This document shows, piece after piece, positions 24,437 to 31,253 of a DNA stretch of 64,000 nt. The notes beneath the pieces were generated by a model. The model was not told where the DNA came from, did no database searches, and worked only from the letters and a program-made list of their open reading frames with translations. The position numbers and the translations under genes are program-made. This DNA is from Oscillospiraceae bacterium (lineage in GTDB: Bacteria; Bacillota; Clostridia; UMGS1810): NCBI GenBank assembly GCA_021629085.1, contig JAJXRJ010000003.1:1-64000 (forward strand). The letters are read 5' to 3'. The number at the start of each line of letters is the position of its first letter. Within the stretch, counting starts at the first letter, position 1.

Positions 24437-24478
24437 ATTATAGCCTGTTAAAATTCCGATTTCTGTGACAGAGTCACA
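24437..24478 (-). promoter_or_regulatory. trxA promoter with Crp/Fnr-type palindrome
   Basis: On the minus strand TATAAT is at 24437-24442, giving a start near 24430. The perfect palindrome TGTGACAGAGTCACA (24464-24478) is centred on 24471, about 41 bp upstream, the class II activator position. Half-sites TGTGA/TCACA are Crp/Fnr-like but with a 5-bp instead of 6-bp gap. No good -35 box is seen, as expected for an activated promoter. Confidence 0.6.
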
Positions 24479-24514
24479 TTTTTATATGATTTTTTTGAAA
24501 AATAGCGATATCTT

Positions 24515-24574
24515 ATAAGCATAATGTCCTATTTAATATAAGCATTATACATTTTAGAAACAGTATGTTATAAT
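24515..24574 (+). promoter_or_regulatory. Alcohol dehydrogenase promoter with direct repeats
   Basis: An extended -10 element TGTTATAAT ends at 24574. Upstream are two direct copies of ATAAGCAT (24515-24522 and 24538-24545), 23 bp apart, on one helix face and so a possible activator site. Confidence 0.45.
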
Positions 24575-24640
24575 AACATTAAACTAAGAAATTAGACAGA
24601 ATTTATGCGAAAGCAAAAATGCAGAAAGGGAGTAAGGAGC

Positions 24641-25807
24641 ATGTTAGGAAATTTTTGTTATTGTAATCCGACGCGTATTTATTTTGGTGAAAATGCGATG
24701 GATCATCTTCCAAACGAATTGCGCAAATATGGAAAGCGGGTTGCTCTTGTATATGGGACGGGGTCAATAAAAAAGACGGGAATTTACGACCAGGTAATAA
24801 ACGCATTAAACCAGTGCGGCAAACAGGTAACTGAGATTCCCGATGTCATGTCCAATCCCACGCTGGATAAATTAAACCAAAGTGCCGCCCTTGCAAGAGA
24901 AGCGGAGATTGACTTTATCCTGGCGGTGGGCGGCGGCTCGGTTATCGACTTTTCCAAAGCCTTGTCCGTATCCATCCACTGCAAAGAGGATGTTTGGGAA
25001 AAATATTATCTGAACATGTTGCCGGTGGATAACGAGATTGTGCCAGTCGGCACCGTGCTCACCATGGCGGGCACAGGCAGTGAAATGAACGGCGGCGCAG
25101 TCATTACCAACACCGAGAGCAAACTGAAAATTGGACGTGTGTTTGGTGACGAAGTATTCCCCAAATTTTCAATCCTGAATCCAAAAGTGACCTATACATT
25201 GCCTATGTATCAGGTAAAAGCGGGAATTTATGATATTATGTCCCATATTCTGGAGCAGTATTTTTCCGGTACGGATGATAATACCTCCGACTATGTGATG
25301 GAAGGGCTGTTGAAATCGTTAATTCACAGTTCACAAATTGCCATAGAGCATCCAGAAGATTATGAGGCAAGAAGCAATATTATGTGGACGGCAACATGGG
25401 CGCTCAACACCTTTGTGGCAATGGGCAAATCCACTGACTGGATGGTACATATGATAGGCCAGCAGGTTGGTGCTTTTACAAATGCCACCCATGGTATGAC
25501 GCTTTCGGCGGTATCAATGCCTTATTACCGTCATATTATGAAGGACGGGCTTCCAAAATTCAAACGGTATGCCATTAACGTATGGAACGTAAACCCGGCG
25601 GGGAAAAGCGACGAACAAATTGCCGAAGAAGGGCTCGCGGCCATGGAAGCCTATATGCATAAGCTTGGCCTTGTAATGCGGATCAGCGAACTTGGTGTAA
25701 CACCGGATATGCTGCATGACATTGCACAAACAACCATCATTATGCCGGGCGGATACCGCGTGCTGTCTGTAAATGAGATTGAGGAAATTTTAAGGCAGTG
25801 TATGTAA
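24641..25807 (+). CDS. Iron-containing alcohol dehydrogenase (butanol dehydrogenase-like)
   Basis: NAD(P)H-dependent enzyme reducing aldehydes to alcohols, used in fermentation to dispose of electrons. Group III ADH of 388 residues: FCYCNPTRIYFGENAMDHL at the N-terminus, AVGGGSVIDFSKAL (dinucleotide binding), VGTVLTMAGTGSEMNGGAVITN, and the metal site with Asp and His in GIYDIMSHILEQYF and THGMTLSAVSMPYYRHI. AAGGAG six to seven bases upstream of ATG 24641 fixes the start. Closest to BdhA/YqhD-type butanol dehydrogenases. Monocistronic, with its own promoter and a strong terminator. Confidence 0.9.
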   Translation: MLGNFCYCNPTRIYFGENAMDHLPNELRKYGKRVALVYGTGSIKKTGIYDQVINALNQCGKQVTEIPDVMSNPTLDKLNQSAALAREAEIDFILAVGGGSVIDFSKALSVSIHCKEDVWEKYYLNMLPVDNEIVPVGTVLTMAGTGSEMNGGAVITNTESKLKIGRVFGDEVFPKFSILNPKVTYTLPMYQVKAGIYDIMSHILEQYFSGTDDNTSDYVMEGLLKSLIHSSQIAIEHPEDYEARSNIMWTATWALNTFVAMGKSTDWMVHMIGQQVGAFTNATHGMTLSAVSMPYYRHIMKDGLPKFKRYAINVWNVNPAGKSDEQIAEEGLAAMEAYMHKLGLVMRISELGVTPDMLHDIAQTTIIMPGGYRVLSVNEIEEILRQCM

Positions 25808-25865
25808 AAGCGCAATTACAAAAATTTTTTTGTATTTTGCAAACTACATAGAATGGTTGTACACA

Positions 25866-25917
25866 CAATCAGGCGTTGGCACAAAATTTTAAATGCCAAC
25901 GCCTGATTGTTATTTTG
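25866..25917 (+). terminator. Terminator after the alcohol dehydrogenase gene
   Basis: A perfect 16-bp stem (CAATCAGGCGTTGGCA at 25866-25881 with its complement at 25894-25909) is followed by TTATTTTG. Confidence 0.85.
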
Positions 25918-25970
25918 AGGCGTGTTCCTGCAGTTTTTTCAAAAACAGCTCCGCCGCCTCTCCTTATCAT

Positions 25971-27560
25971 TTAATACCAATCATGCTTTTCACCTCTGTC
26001 CAGCGCATTGATTTGGCGCATCTCATCTGCTGTCAACGCAAAACCGAACAAATCGAGGTTTTCACGGATATGGTCAGGGTTGCTGGAACCGGGAATCACC
26101 ACTACGCCTTTTTGCAAGTTCCATCTGAGGATCACCTGCGCCGAAGTCACGCCATGGGCTTCGGCAATTGCAGAGATGGTCGCATCGCCTAAAAGCTCGG
26201 CTGTATGCCCTCTGCCGCCGAAGGGATACCAGCCCTGTACCACGATTCCTTTTTCCTGAATGTAAGGGATTACATCGTTCTCTTGATAGTATGGATGGAT
26301 TTCATTTTGCACCAGTGCAGGTGTAATATCCACTTGAGGCAGAAATTCTTCCAGCTCTTCTACATACCAGTTGGAAAGCCCAATGGATCGGATTTTCCCG
26401 TCTGCAACAGCTTGTTCCATTGCCTTATATGCTTCTACGTCGCCTGTTCCCGGATGGTGCAGCAGCATTAAATCAATATAACCAATGTCCAGTTTTTCCA
26501 TCGCTTGGTCAATGGCTTGTTCAGGATTTGCAAACTGGTTGGGATAGAGTTTGGTAATGACAAAAATTTCCTCTCTCGGCACATCCGAATCCCGTAGCGC
26601 CCGGCCAACAGCCGCCTCATTCCCATAGATATATGCCGTATCAATGAGCCGGCCGCCTGCTTCCAGCAAAGCGGTTACAGAGTTATAGCATTCTTCGTCA
26701 GAAAGACTGTAGGTTCCAAGTCCCATAATTGGCATTTCATAGCCACTGTTGAGTTGTACTGTTTTTGTTTCAAAATTAAAATTCCCCGGGTTTGCACTGC
26801 TGATCTCGACTGTTTTTTCAGATAAGGGATACAAACGCCCCATGTCCCATAAAAATATCTTTGCCAGATCGGCGTTTGCCATCCCCTGTGAAAGATTTGC
26901 AGTAATTGTACCGCTGCCTTTATACAGTGTTACATCTTGCAAAGCTTCATTTTTATAAAAAGCCGTGATTAAAGTGCTGTTATCGGGAGCATTTGCCACT
27001 GTTACAATATTGTCTGCAAGTGTCATATTGACGGTTTGCGCCACTGTATCGGCTGTAGCTGCGGTATGTTCCGTTTCACTTTCGTAAGATAAGGTAACCG
27101 TTTGCGTTTCGCTATCCCAGCCGACCGCGTATCCAAAGCCCTCTGCAACAAAGCGGATGGGGAGCATTGTCCTGTCATTGACGACAGTTGGTACAGCGTC
27201 AAGTGAGAACGGTGTTTCATTGAAAAACGCCGTAGGGCTTCCTGCTGTAAGCAAAAGGATGGTATCCTCTTTGGCGAGCACCGTTGTCTGTGTTTCTTCG
27301 TCCCATGCAACTGTGCCTCCCATCGCTTCCACAACCGCCCGGATGGGCAGCAGTGTCCGGCCGTCTTCAATTATTGGCACTGTTCCCCGTCCGGGGTCTA
27401 TTTCCTTTTCCATGTCGGCAACGGACATGAGTGGATTTCCAATTTGCAGCGTGATGGTAGATGGGGTTGTAGAATTTACTGGCTGTGGCTTGGCAGCGTA
27501 TCCCGCTATAAAGGCAGCCATTATACAAACAATTAATAGTATGATCCGTATTTTTGCCAT
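25971..27560 (-). CDS. Exported aldo/keto reductase with N-terminal stalk domain
   Basis: Two-part protein of 529 residues. An N-terminal signal/anchor (MAKIRIILLIVCIMAAFIAGYA) is followed by a copper-amine-oxidase-like stalk domain (about 35-165, with RTLLPIRAVVEAMGG and RTMLPIRFVAEGFGYAVGWD), a linker, and a complete aldo/keto reductase domain (about 265-529). The catalytic tetrad is visible: Asp and Tyr in DTAYIYGNE, Lys in VITKLYPN, His in LMLLHHPGT; cofactor residues are in GLSNWYVEEL and VVIPGSSNPDHIRENL. Aldo/keto reductases are NAD(P)H-dependent cytoplasmic enzymes, so a signal sequence is unexpected. Start 27560 is set by GAGGAAAG. Last gene of the LysR-flanked operon. Confidence 0.85.
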   Translation of the reverse strand: MAKIRIILLIVCIMAAFIAGYAAKPQPVNSTTPSTITLQIGNPLMSVADMEKEIDPGRGTVPIIEDGRTLLPIRAVVEAMGGTVAWDEETQTTVLAKEDTILLLTAGSPTAFFNETPFSLDAVPTVVNDRTMLPIRFVAEGFGYAVGWDSETQTVTLSYESETEHTAATADTVAQTVNMTLADNIVTVANAPDNSTLITAFYKNEALQDVTLYKGSGTITANLSQGMANADLAKIFLWDMGRLYPLSEKTVEISSANPGNFNFETKTVQLNSGYEMPIMGLGTYSLSDEECYNSVTALLEAGGRLIDTAYIYGNEAAVGRALRDSDVPREEIFVITKLYPNQFANPEQAIDQAMEKLDIGYIDLMLLHHPGTGDVEAYKAMEQAVADGKIRSIGLSNWYVEELEEFLPQVDITPALVQNEIHPYYQENDVIPYIQEKGIVVQGWYPFGGRGHTAELLGDATISAIAEAHGVTSAQVILRWNLQKGVVVIPGSSNPDHIRENLDLFGFALTADEMRQINALDRGEKHDWY

Positions 27561-27684
27561 TTCGCTTTCCTCCTCATTTTTGCAGCATCCGCCTAAAAAC
27601 ACGCTGAAACCCTCCATTGGAATTTGGGCTCGGTGATTCAGTTTTCCGTTTTTTCATTGATTCAGCAAGTTTATTTGGCCCGTT

Positions 27685-28674
27685 TTATTGCATTGCTTTT
27701 TTTAAGAATTCCACCATTTTGTCAAACGGGATCACATCCGTTTTATCATACAAGTCGGTATGCACTGCGTCTGGAATAATCAGGAGTTCTTTGTTTGCAG
27801 TGCAAGGGTTATCCTTCACCATATTGGCAAAAGCATCCCGGCTAAAGTAGCAGGAGTGGGCTTTTTCTCCATGGATCACCAGCACGGCGCTGCGGATCTC
27901 GTTGCTATAGCGAAGAATCGGCTGGTTTAAAAAGGACATACAGCCGGTTACATTCCAGCCGCCGTTGGAATTCAAAGAACGTGCGTGATATCCCCGTTTC
28001 GTTTTGTAATAGTCATAGTAATCCTTCACAAAGAAGGGAGCGTCCTCCGGCAGCGGGTCCACTACGCCCCCGCCGAGCGCGTAGCTGCCATTTTTGTAAT
28101 CCTCCAGACGCTGAGCATTGAGCGCCTGCTTTTTGGCATAGCGCGCATCTGCAGAATTTTCAGCATCAAAATAGCCATTGGCGTTTACGCGAGTCATATC
28201 ATACATGGTGGGGGCCACGGTTGCTTTAATGCGGGTATCTATCGCCGCTGCATTCAGTGCCATACCGCCCCAGCCGCAAATGCCGATAATACCGATCTTT
28301 TCCGGATCCACATTTCCCTGCACAGAGAGAAAATCCACCGCTGCCTGAAAATCTTCGGTATTGATGTCCGGGGACGCCATGTAGCGGGGTTGGCCGCCGC
28401 TTTCTCCGGTAAAAGACGGGTCAAAAGCAATGGTTAGGAACCCGCGCTCAGCCATTGCCTGGGCATACAATCCGGCTGCCTGCTCTTTCACCGCTCCGAA
28501 CGGACCGCATACGGCGATTGCCGCCAGTTTCCCTGTTACGCCCTTTGGCGCATAAAGATCGGCCGCAAGCGTGATGCCATAGCGGTTGTGAAAGGTCACC
28601 TTGTGATGGGTTACTTGATCGCTTTTTGGGAAGGTCTTATCCCATTCTTTTGTTAAAACCAATGTTTCGTCCAT
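27685..28674 (-). CDS. Alpha/beta hydrolase with a possible Cys nucleophile
   Basis: 329-residue alpha/beta-hydrolase of the YcjY/dienelactone-hydrolase-like group. The nucleophile elbow reads GICGWGG, i.e. G-x-C-x-G with Cys in place of Ser, as in dienelactone hydrolases. Other blocks: ITLAADLYAPKG (lid strand), GPFGAVKEQ (oxyanion region), FDPSFTGESGGQPR, VIHGEKAHSCYFS and the probable catalytic His in DAVHTDLYDK. GGAGG eight bases before ATG 28674 decides the start, which overlaps the stop of the upstream 83-codon gene. Substrate unknown; co-transcribed with the aldo/keto reductase gene and likely controlled by the divergent LysR protein. Confidence 0.85.
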   Translation of the reverse strand: MDETLVLTKEWDKTFPKSDQVTHHKVTFHNRYGITLAADLYAPKGVTGKLAAIAVCGPFGAVKEQAAGLYAQAMAERGFLTIAFDPSFTGESGGQPRYMASPDINTEDFQAAVDFLSVQGNVDPEKIGIIGICGWGGMALNAAAIDTRIKATVAPTMYDMTRVNANGYFDAENSADARYAKKQALNAQRLEDYKNGSYALGGGVVDPLPEDAPFFVKDYYDYYKTKRGYHARSLNSNGGWNVTGCMSFLNQPILRYSNEIRSAVLVIHGEKAHSCYFSRDAFANMVKDNPCTANKELLIIPDAVHTDLYDKTDVIPFDKMVEFLKKAMQ

Positions 28675-28675
28675 T

Positions 28676-28927
28676 TCAAAATCCTCCATTTCTTTTATCC
28701 TCTTGTTTCATGGTGTATACCATATGATCGAGACAGTCGATTTTGTATTGTTCCCGGTGCAGCTGATCCAAAAGCAAGGCTCTATGCCGTGATAATAGCC
28801 GGTACTGTTCCTTTCGTTTCTGTTGTTTTTCCAGCGCAAGAAACTGTCCGATCAGAGCAATATCACATCCGGCGTCTGATAGATTCCTTCGTATTCTGAA
28901 AATGCGTTCCTCAGCAATTGCAGCCAT
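28676..28927 (-). CDS. Small coiled-coil protein resembling the C-terminal half of MerR regulators
   Basis: 83 residues, mostly helical and charged: RIRRNLSDAGCDIALIGQFLALEKQQKRKEQYRLL and HRALLLDQLHREQYKIDCLDHMVY fragments closely resemble the dimerisation helix and tail of MerR-type regulators of this phylum. There is no DNA-binding winged helix before it: the gene begins with its own GGAGGTGA and ATG right after a promoter. It may be a stand-alone dimerisation or regulatory protein, or a shortened MerR gene that retained translation. First gene of the operon with the hydrolase and aldo/keto reductase. Confidence 0.6.
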   Translation of the reverse strand: MAAIAEERIFRIRRNLSDAGCDIALIGQFLALEKQQKRKEQYRLLSRHRALLLDQLHREQYKIDCLDHMVYTMKQEDKRNGGF

Positions 28928-28951
28928 TTGGCTTCACCTCCCGTTGACTTT

Positions 28952-29036
28952 ATTGTAACCCTATGCCTGTAAAATAGCAAATACTTTGTTTTTATTCCAT
29001 GATATGCTTTACAAGCATTTTAAAATGATGTATAAT
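28952..29036. promoter_or_regulatory. Divergent promoters of the LysR gene and its target operon
   Basis: Rightward: TTTACA (29008-29013), 17 bp, TATAAT (29031-29036). Leftward, on the minus strand: TTGCTA (28975-28980), 17 bp, TACAAT (28952-28957). This is the classical arrangement for a LysR regulator and the operon it controls. Confidence 0.7.
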
Positions 29037-29062
29037 AGAAAGCAGGAGGGAGGCAATGCCAT

Positions 29063-29965
29063 ATGGAAATCCGTGTCCTTCGCTATTTTCTTGCGGTTGC
29101 AAGAGAGGGCAATATTACTGGAGCGGCGAATTATCTGCATTTAACACAGCCGACGCTGTCCCGGCAAATTCGAGACTTAGAAGAAGAACTGGGACGGCAG
29201 CTCCTCAGCCGAAAAAGCCATCGGGTTACGCTCACACCAGAAGGGGTGCTTTTTAGAAAACGGGCAGAGGAAATCATCGCTATGGTCGATAAGACCGAAG
29301 CGGAGTTTAACGCTATGGAAAACACCGTAAGCGGAGAAATTTACATTGGAGGCGGGGAAACGGAAGCAATTCGGCTGATTGCGGAAATTGCAAAGGAGTT
29401 GCGCAATGATTATCCGCAAATCCGTTATCACCTCTACAGCGGCAATGCCCAGGATGTTACAGAACGGCTGGACAAAGGGCTCTTAGATTTTGGCGTATTA
29501 ATCCAGCCAGCTGACATTGCAAAATATGATTTTATAAATCTTCCCAAAAAAGACGTCTGGGGCGTTATTATGCGAAAAGATAGCCCGCTTTCCAAAAAGG
29601 AGTACATTAAAAAAAATGATCTGCTGCATGTGCCGCTCATCTGTTCCAGACAGGTAATGTCATCGCAGCAGGCAGGAAATGAATTTTCAAACTGGTTTGG
29701 GGAGGAGTTTGAAAAGTTAGACATAGTAACTACGTATAACTTGGTATATAATGCCGCCATTATGGTAGAAGCGGGAATTGGATATGCAATCACTTTGGAT
29801 AAGCTTGCAAATACCTCTGAGGATAGCAGCCTTTGTTTCCGGCCGCTTATGCCAAAGCTGGAATCCGGGCTCAATATTGTCTGGAAGAAGTATCAGGTGT
29901 TTTCTCCCGCCGCAGCGCTGTTTTTGGAAAGATTGAAAGAACAGTTTTTAGAAAAATCACAATAA
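29063..29965 (+). CDS. LysR-family transcriptional regulator
   Basis: 300-residue regulator. The N-terminal winged helix-turn-helix is obvious: MEIRVLRYFLAVAREGNIT, AANYLHLTQPTLSRQIRDLEEELGRQLLSR, then VTLTPEGVLFRKRAEEI. The effector-binding domain (about 90-295) has GNAQDVTERLDKGLLDFGVLI and MVEAGIGYAITLDKL. Transcribed away from the MerR-like/hydrolase/aldo-keto reductase operon with both promoters in the short gap, so it most likely controls that operon together with itself. Effector unknown. Confidence 0.9.
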   Translation: MEIRVLRYFLAVAREGNITGAANYLHLTQPTLSRQIRDLEEELGRQLLSRKSHRVTLTPEGVLFRKRAEEIIAMVDKTEAEFNAMENTVSGEIYIGGGETEAIRLIAEIAKELRNDYPQIRYHLYSGNAQDVTERLDKGLLDFGVLIQPADIAKYDFINLPKKDVWGVIMRKDSPLSKKEYIKKNDLLHVPLICSRQVMSSQQAGNEFSNWFGEEFEKLDIVTTYNLVYNAAIMVEAGIGYAITLDKLANTSEDSSLCFRPLMPKLESGLNIVWKKYQVFSPAAALFLERLKEQFLEKSQ

Positions 29966-30096
29966 AAGAAATCAGGCAAAACATCTATAAAGAATGAGAA
30001 ATGGCGAATCTGTTTGCAAAATTGCAAAATCTGCTAACAGAAAAAAGAGCCAATAACCCACCCCATATTTAGGGATAATTTTGTCCTGATAAGATG

Positions 30097-30138
30097 GGGC
30101 TGTCGCTTATGATTTTATTCACTTGCGGCAGCCCTTTT
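30097..30138 (+). terminator. Hairpin terminator downstream of the LysR gene
   Basis: GGGCTGTCGC (30097-30106) pairs with GCGGCAGCCC (30125-30134) with one G-T pair, followed by TTTT. It lies directly against the 3' end of the HU remnant on the other strand. Confidence 0.65.
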
Positions 30139-30315
30139 ATTTCACTGCGTCCTTTAATGCCTTTCCTGCTTTAAATGCAGGGGCCTTACAAGCGGCGATC
30201 TTTATTTTTCCCCCGGTTGAGGGTTTTGCCCCTCGCGTGCAGCACGCTCTCTCACTTCAAAATTCCAAAAACCAATCAGAGTTACTTTTTCACCTTTTGC
30301 TAAAGCCTCAACTAT
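30137..30315 (-). pseudogene. Frameshifted remnant of an HU-type DNA-binding protein gene
   Basis: The minus strand reads IVEALAKGEKVTLIGFG, then in another frame VRERAAREGQNP, then in yet another KIKIAACKAPAFKAGKALKDAVK (given here in pieces), ending at TAA at 30137. These are the consecutive middle and C-terminal segments of HU, the nucleoid-associated protein. At least two frameshifts and the loss of the first half show the gene is dead. It stands just left of the partner-switching gene block, so it may mark an old insertion boundary. Confidence 0.7.
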
Positions 30316-30479
30316 TTATCCGTGATATTTGATCTGTCTGATACGCCGATTGACAAGGATGAAGAAGTGATATCCCTAAAAATCAACGTGGACCTGCCTG
30401 CTTCTCAATCCTTACAAAAATGTAATAATGATCCTGGCGGGCGGGAAACCATGATTCTATGATATAGGGTTTCATATAT
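30316..30479. other. Gap with no supported gene
   Basis: Between the HU remnant and the LytTR-type promoter. A short rightward open stretch (about 30325-30461) with residues DLSDTPIDKDEEVISLK has no start or ribosome binding site; it may be another gene remnant but I cannot identify it. Confidence 0.4.
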
Positions 30480-30543
30480 TTCACGCTGAAAAATGAGTGT
30501 TTCACGCAAAAGATAATTTTTTGAGTAGCCTTTCTTTTATAAT
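30480..30543 (+). promoter_or_regulatory. LytTR-type direct-repeat promoter 1
   Basis: TTCACG at 30480-30485 and again at 30501-30506, a 21-bp step (two helix turns), then a -10 box TATAAT at 30538-30543, 37 bp after the start of the second repeat. There is no good -35 box. LytTR response regulators bind such paired direct repeats upstream of weak promoters. The identical layout recurs at 41804-41867; the only intact LytTR regulator in the window is encoded at 41063-41785. Confidence 0.75.
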
Positions 30544-30609
30544 CAACTGTATAGATATAGGTTTATTTCAATCGCAATAAAATATTATTTAATCAATAGA
30601 AGGGAGGCT

Positions 30610-30804
30610 TTGTTATCAGTTGTTATAACGGAAGGGGGAGCAGGGAGCAACGTGCCTGCAACTATGGTGGCGGTAGCGGCTTTTTCCCTCCATATGAGCG
30701 CTTATACAGCAGCCTGCTTCTATTCCGCAATCAACGCAACGGATGCCATGCAGGTGGAGGCGGATGCCCGTTTGTCCGCACTGAGCAGCAGGAAACGTGA
30801 ATAA
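30610..30804 (+). CDS. Possible small leader gene of the STAS operon
   Basis: A 64-codon frame starting with TTG three bases after AAGGGAGG, the first such site after the LytTR-type promoter. The product has a hydrophobic middle (VPATMVAVAAFSLHMSAYTAACFYSAI in two parts) and a charged end, with no family resemblance. The spacing from ribosome binding site to TTG is short, and the region also has open frames in the other phase, so it may be untranslated leader. It is reported because it fills the 380 bases between the promoter and the STAS gene. Confidence 0.3.
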   Translation: MLSVVITEGGAGSNVPATMVAVAAFSLHMSAYTAACFYSAINATDAMQVEADARLSALSSRKRE

Positions 30805-30930
30805 GGCACAATATGAAAACCTTATCTTACGCTTTAGAGGAACAGCAGAGGAATCTTCCCTTGCTGTTCCTGCGCATGGTAAAATTATTGACATACATCA
30901 ATGAAAAACAATTGTTTGGAGGTATCTAAT

Positions 30931-31227
30931 ATGAATATCAACAAGACTATAGACGGATCGGCCCTGCACATCTCGTTGGAGGGCCGGCTGGATACGACAA
31001 CGGCCCCCCAGTTGGAAGCAGAACTCAAGCAATCCATGGACGGGGTCACGCTGCTGGAGTTTGATTTCGATAAGCTGGAATACCTTTCTTCCGCCGGGCT
31101 GCGGGTTATTCTGGCTGCGCAGAAGGCGATGAACAAACAGGGGGAAATGATCATCCGCCATGTAAACGAAACCATTATGGAAGTGTTTGAAGTGACCGGA
31201 TTTATCGATATTCTTACCATCGAATGA
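30931..31227 (+). CDS. STAS-domain anti-anti-sigma factor (RsbV/SpoIIAA-like), copy 1
   Basis: 98-residue single STAS domain. LEGRLDTTTAPQLEAELK and LEYLSSAGLRVILAAQK are the standard blocks; the Ser aligned with the phosphorylated Ser58 of SpoIIAA is S54 in L52-SSAGL57. Such proteins bind an RsbW-type kinase when unphosphorylated and release its target; phosphorylation by the kinase and dephosphorylation by a PP2C enzyme set the switch. Both partner types are encoded downstream (32611 and 34408). GGAGG nine bases upstream fixes the start. Nearly identical to the second copy at 47219, about 80 percent by eye. Confidence 0.9.
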   Translation: MNINKTIDGSALHISLEGRLDTTTAPQLEAELKQSMDGVTLLEFDFDKLEYLSSAGLRVILAAQKAMNKQGEMIIRHVNETIMEVFEVTGFIDILTIE

Positions 31228-31253
31228 GGCAAGGGATGGAGCGGGGAGCAAGT

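Noticed and set aside
30612..30800. Gly/Cys-rich alternative frame (CYNGRG ... GGGGCPF) as a modified-peptide precursor
   Set aside because: No start codon or ribosome binding site in that frame and no modifying enzyme gene nearby.
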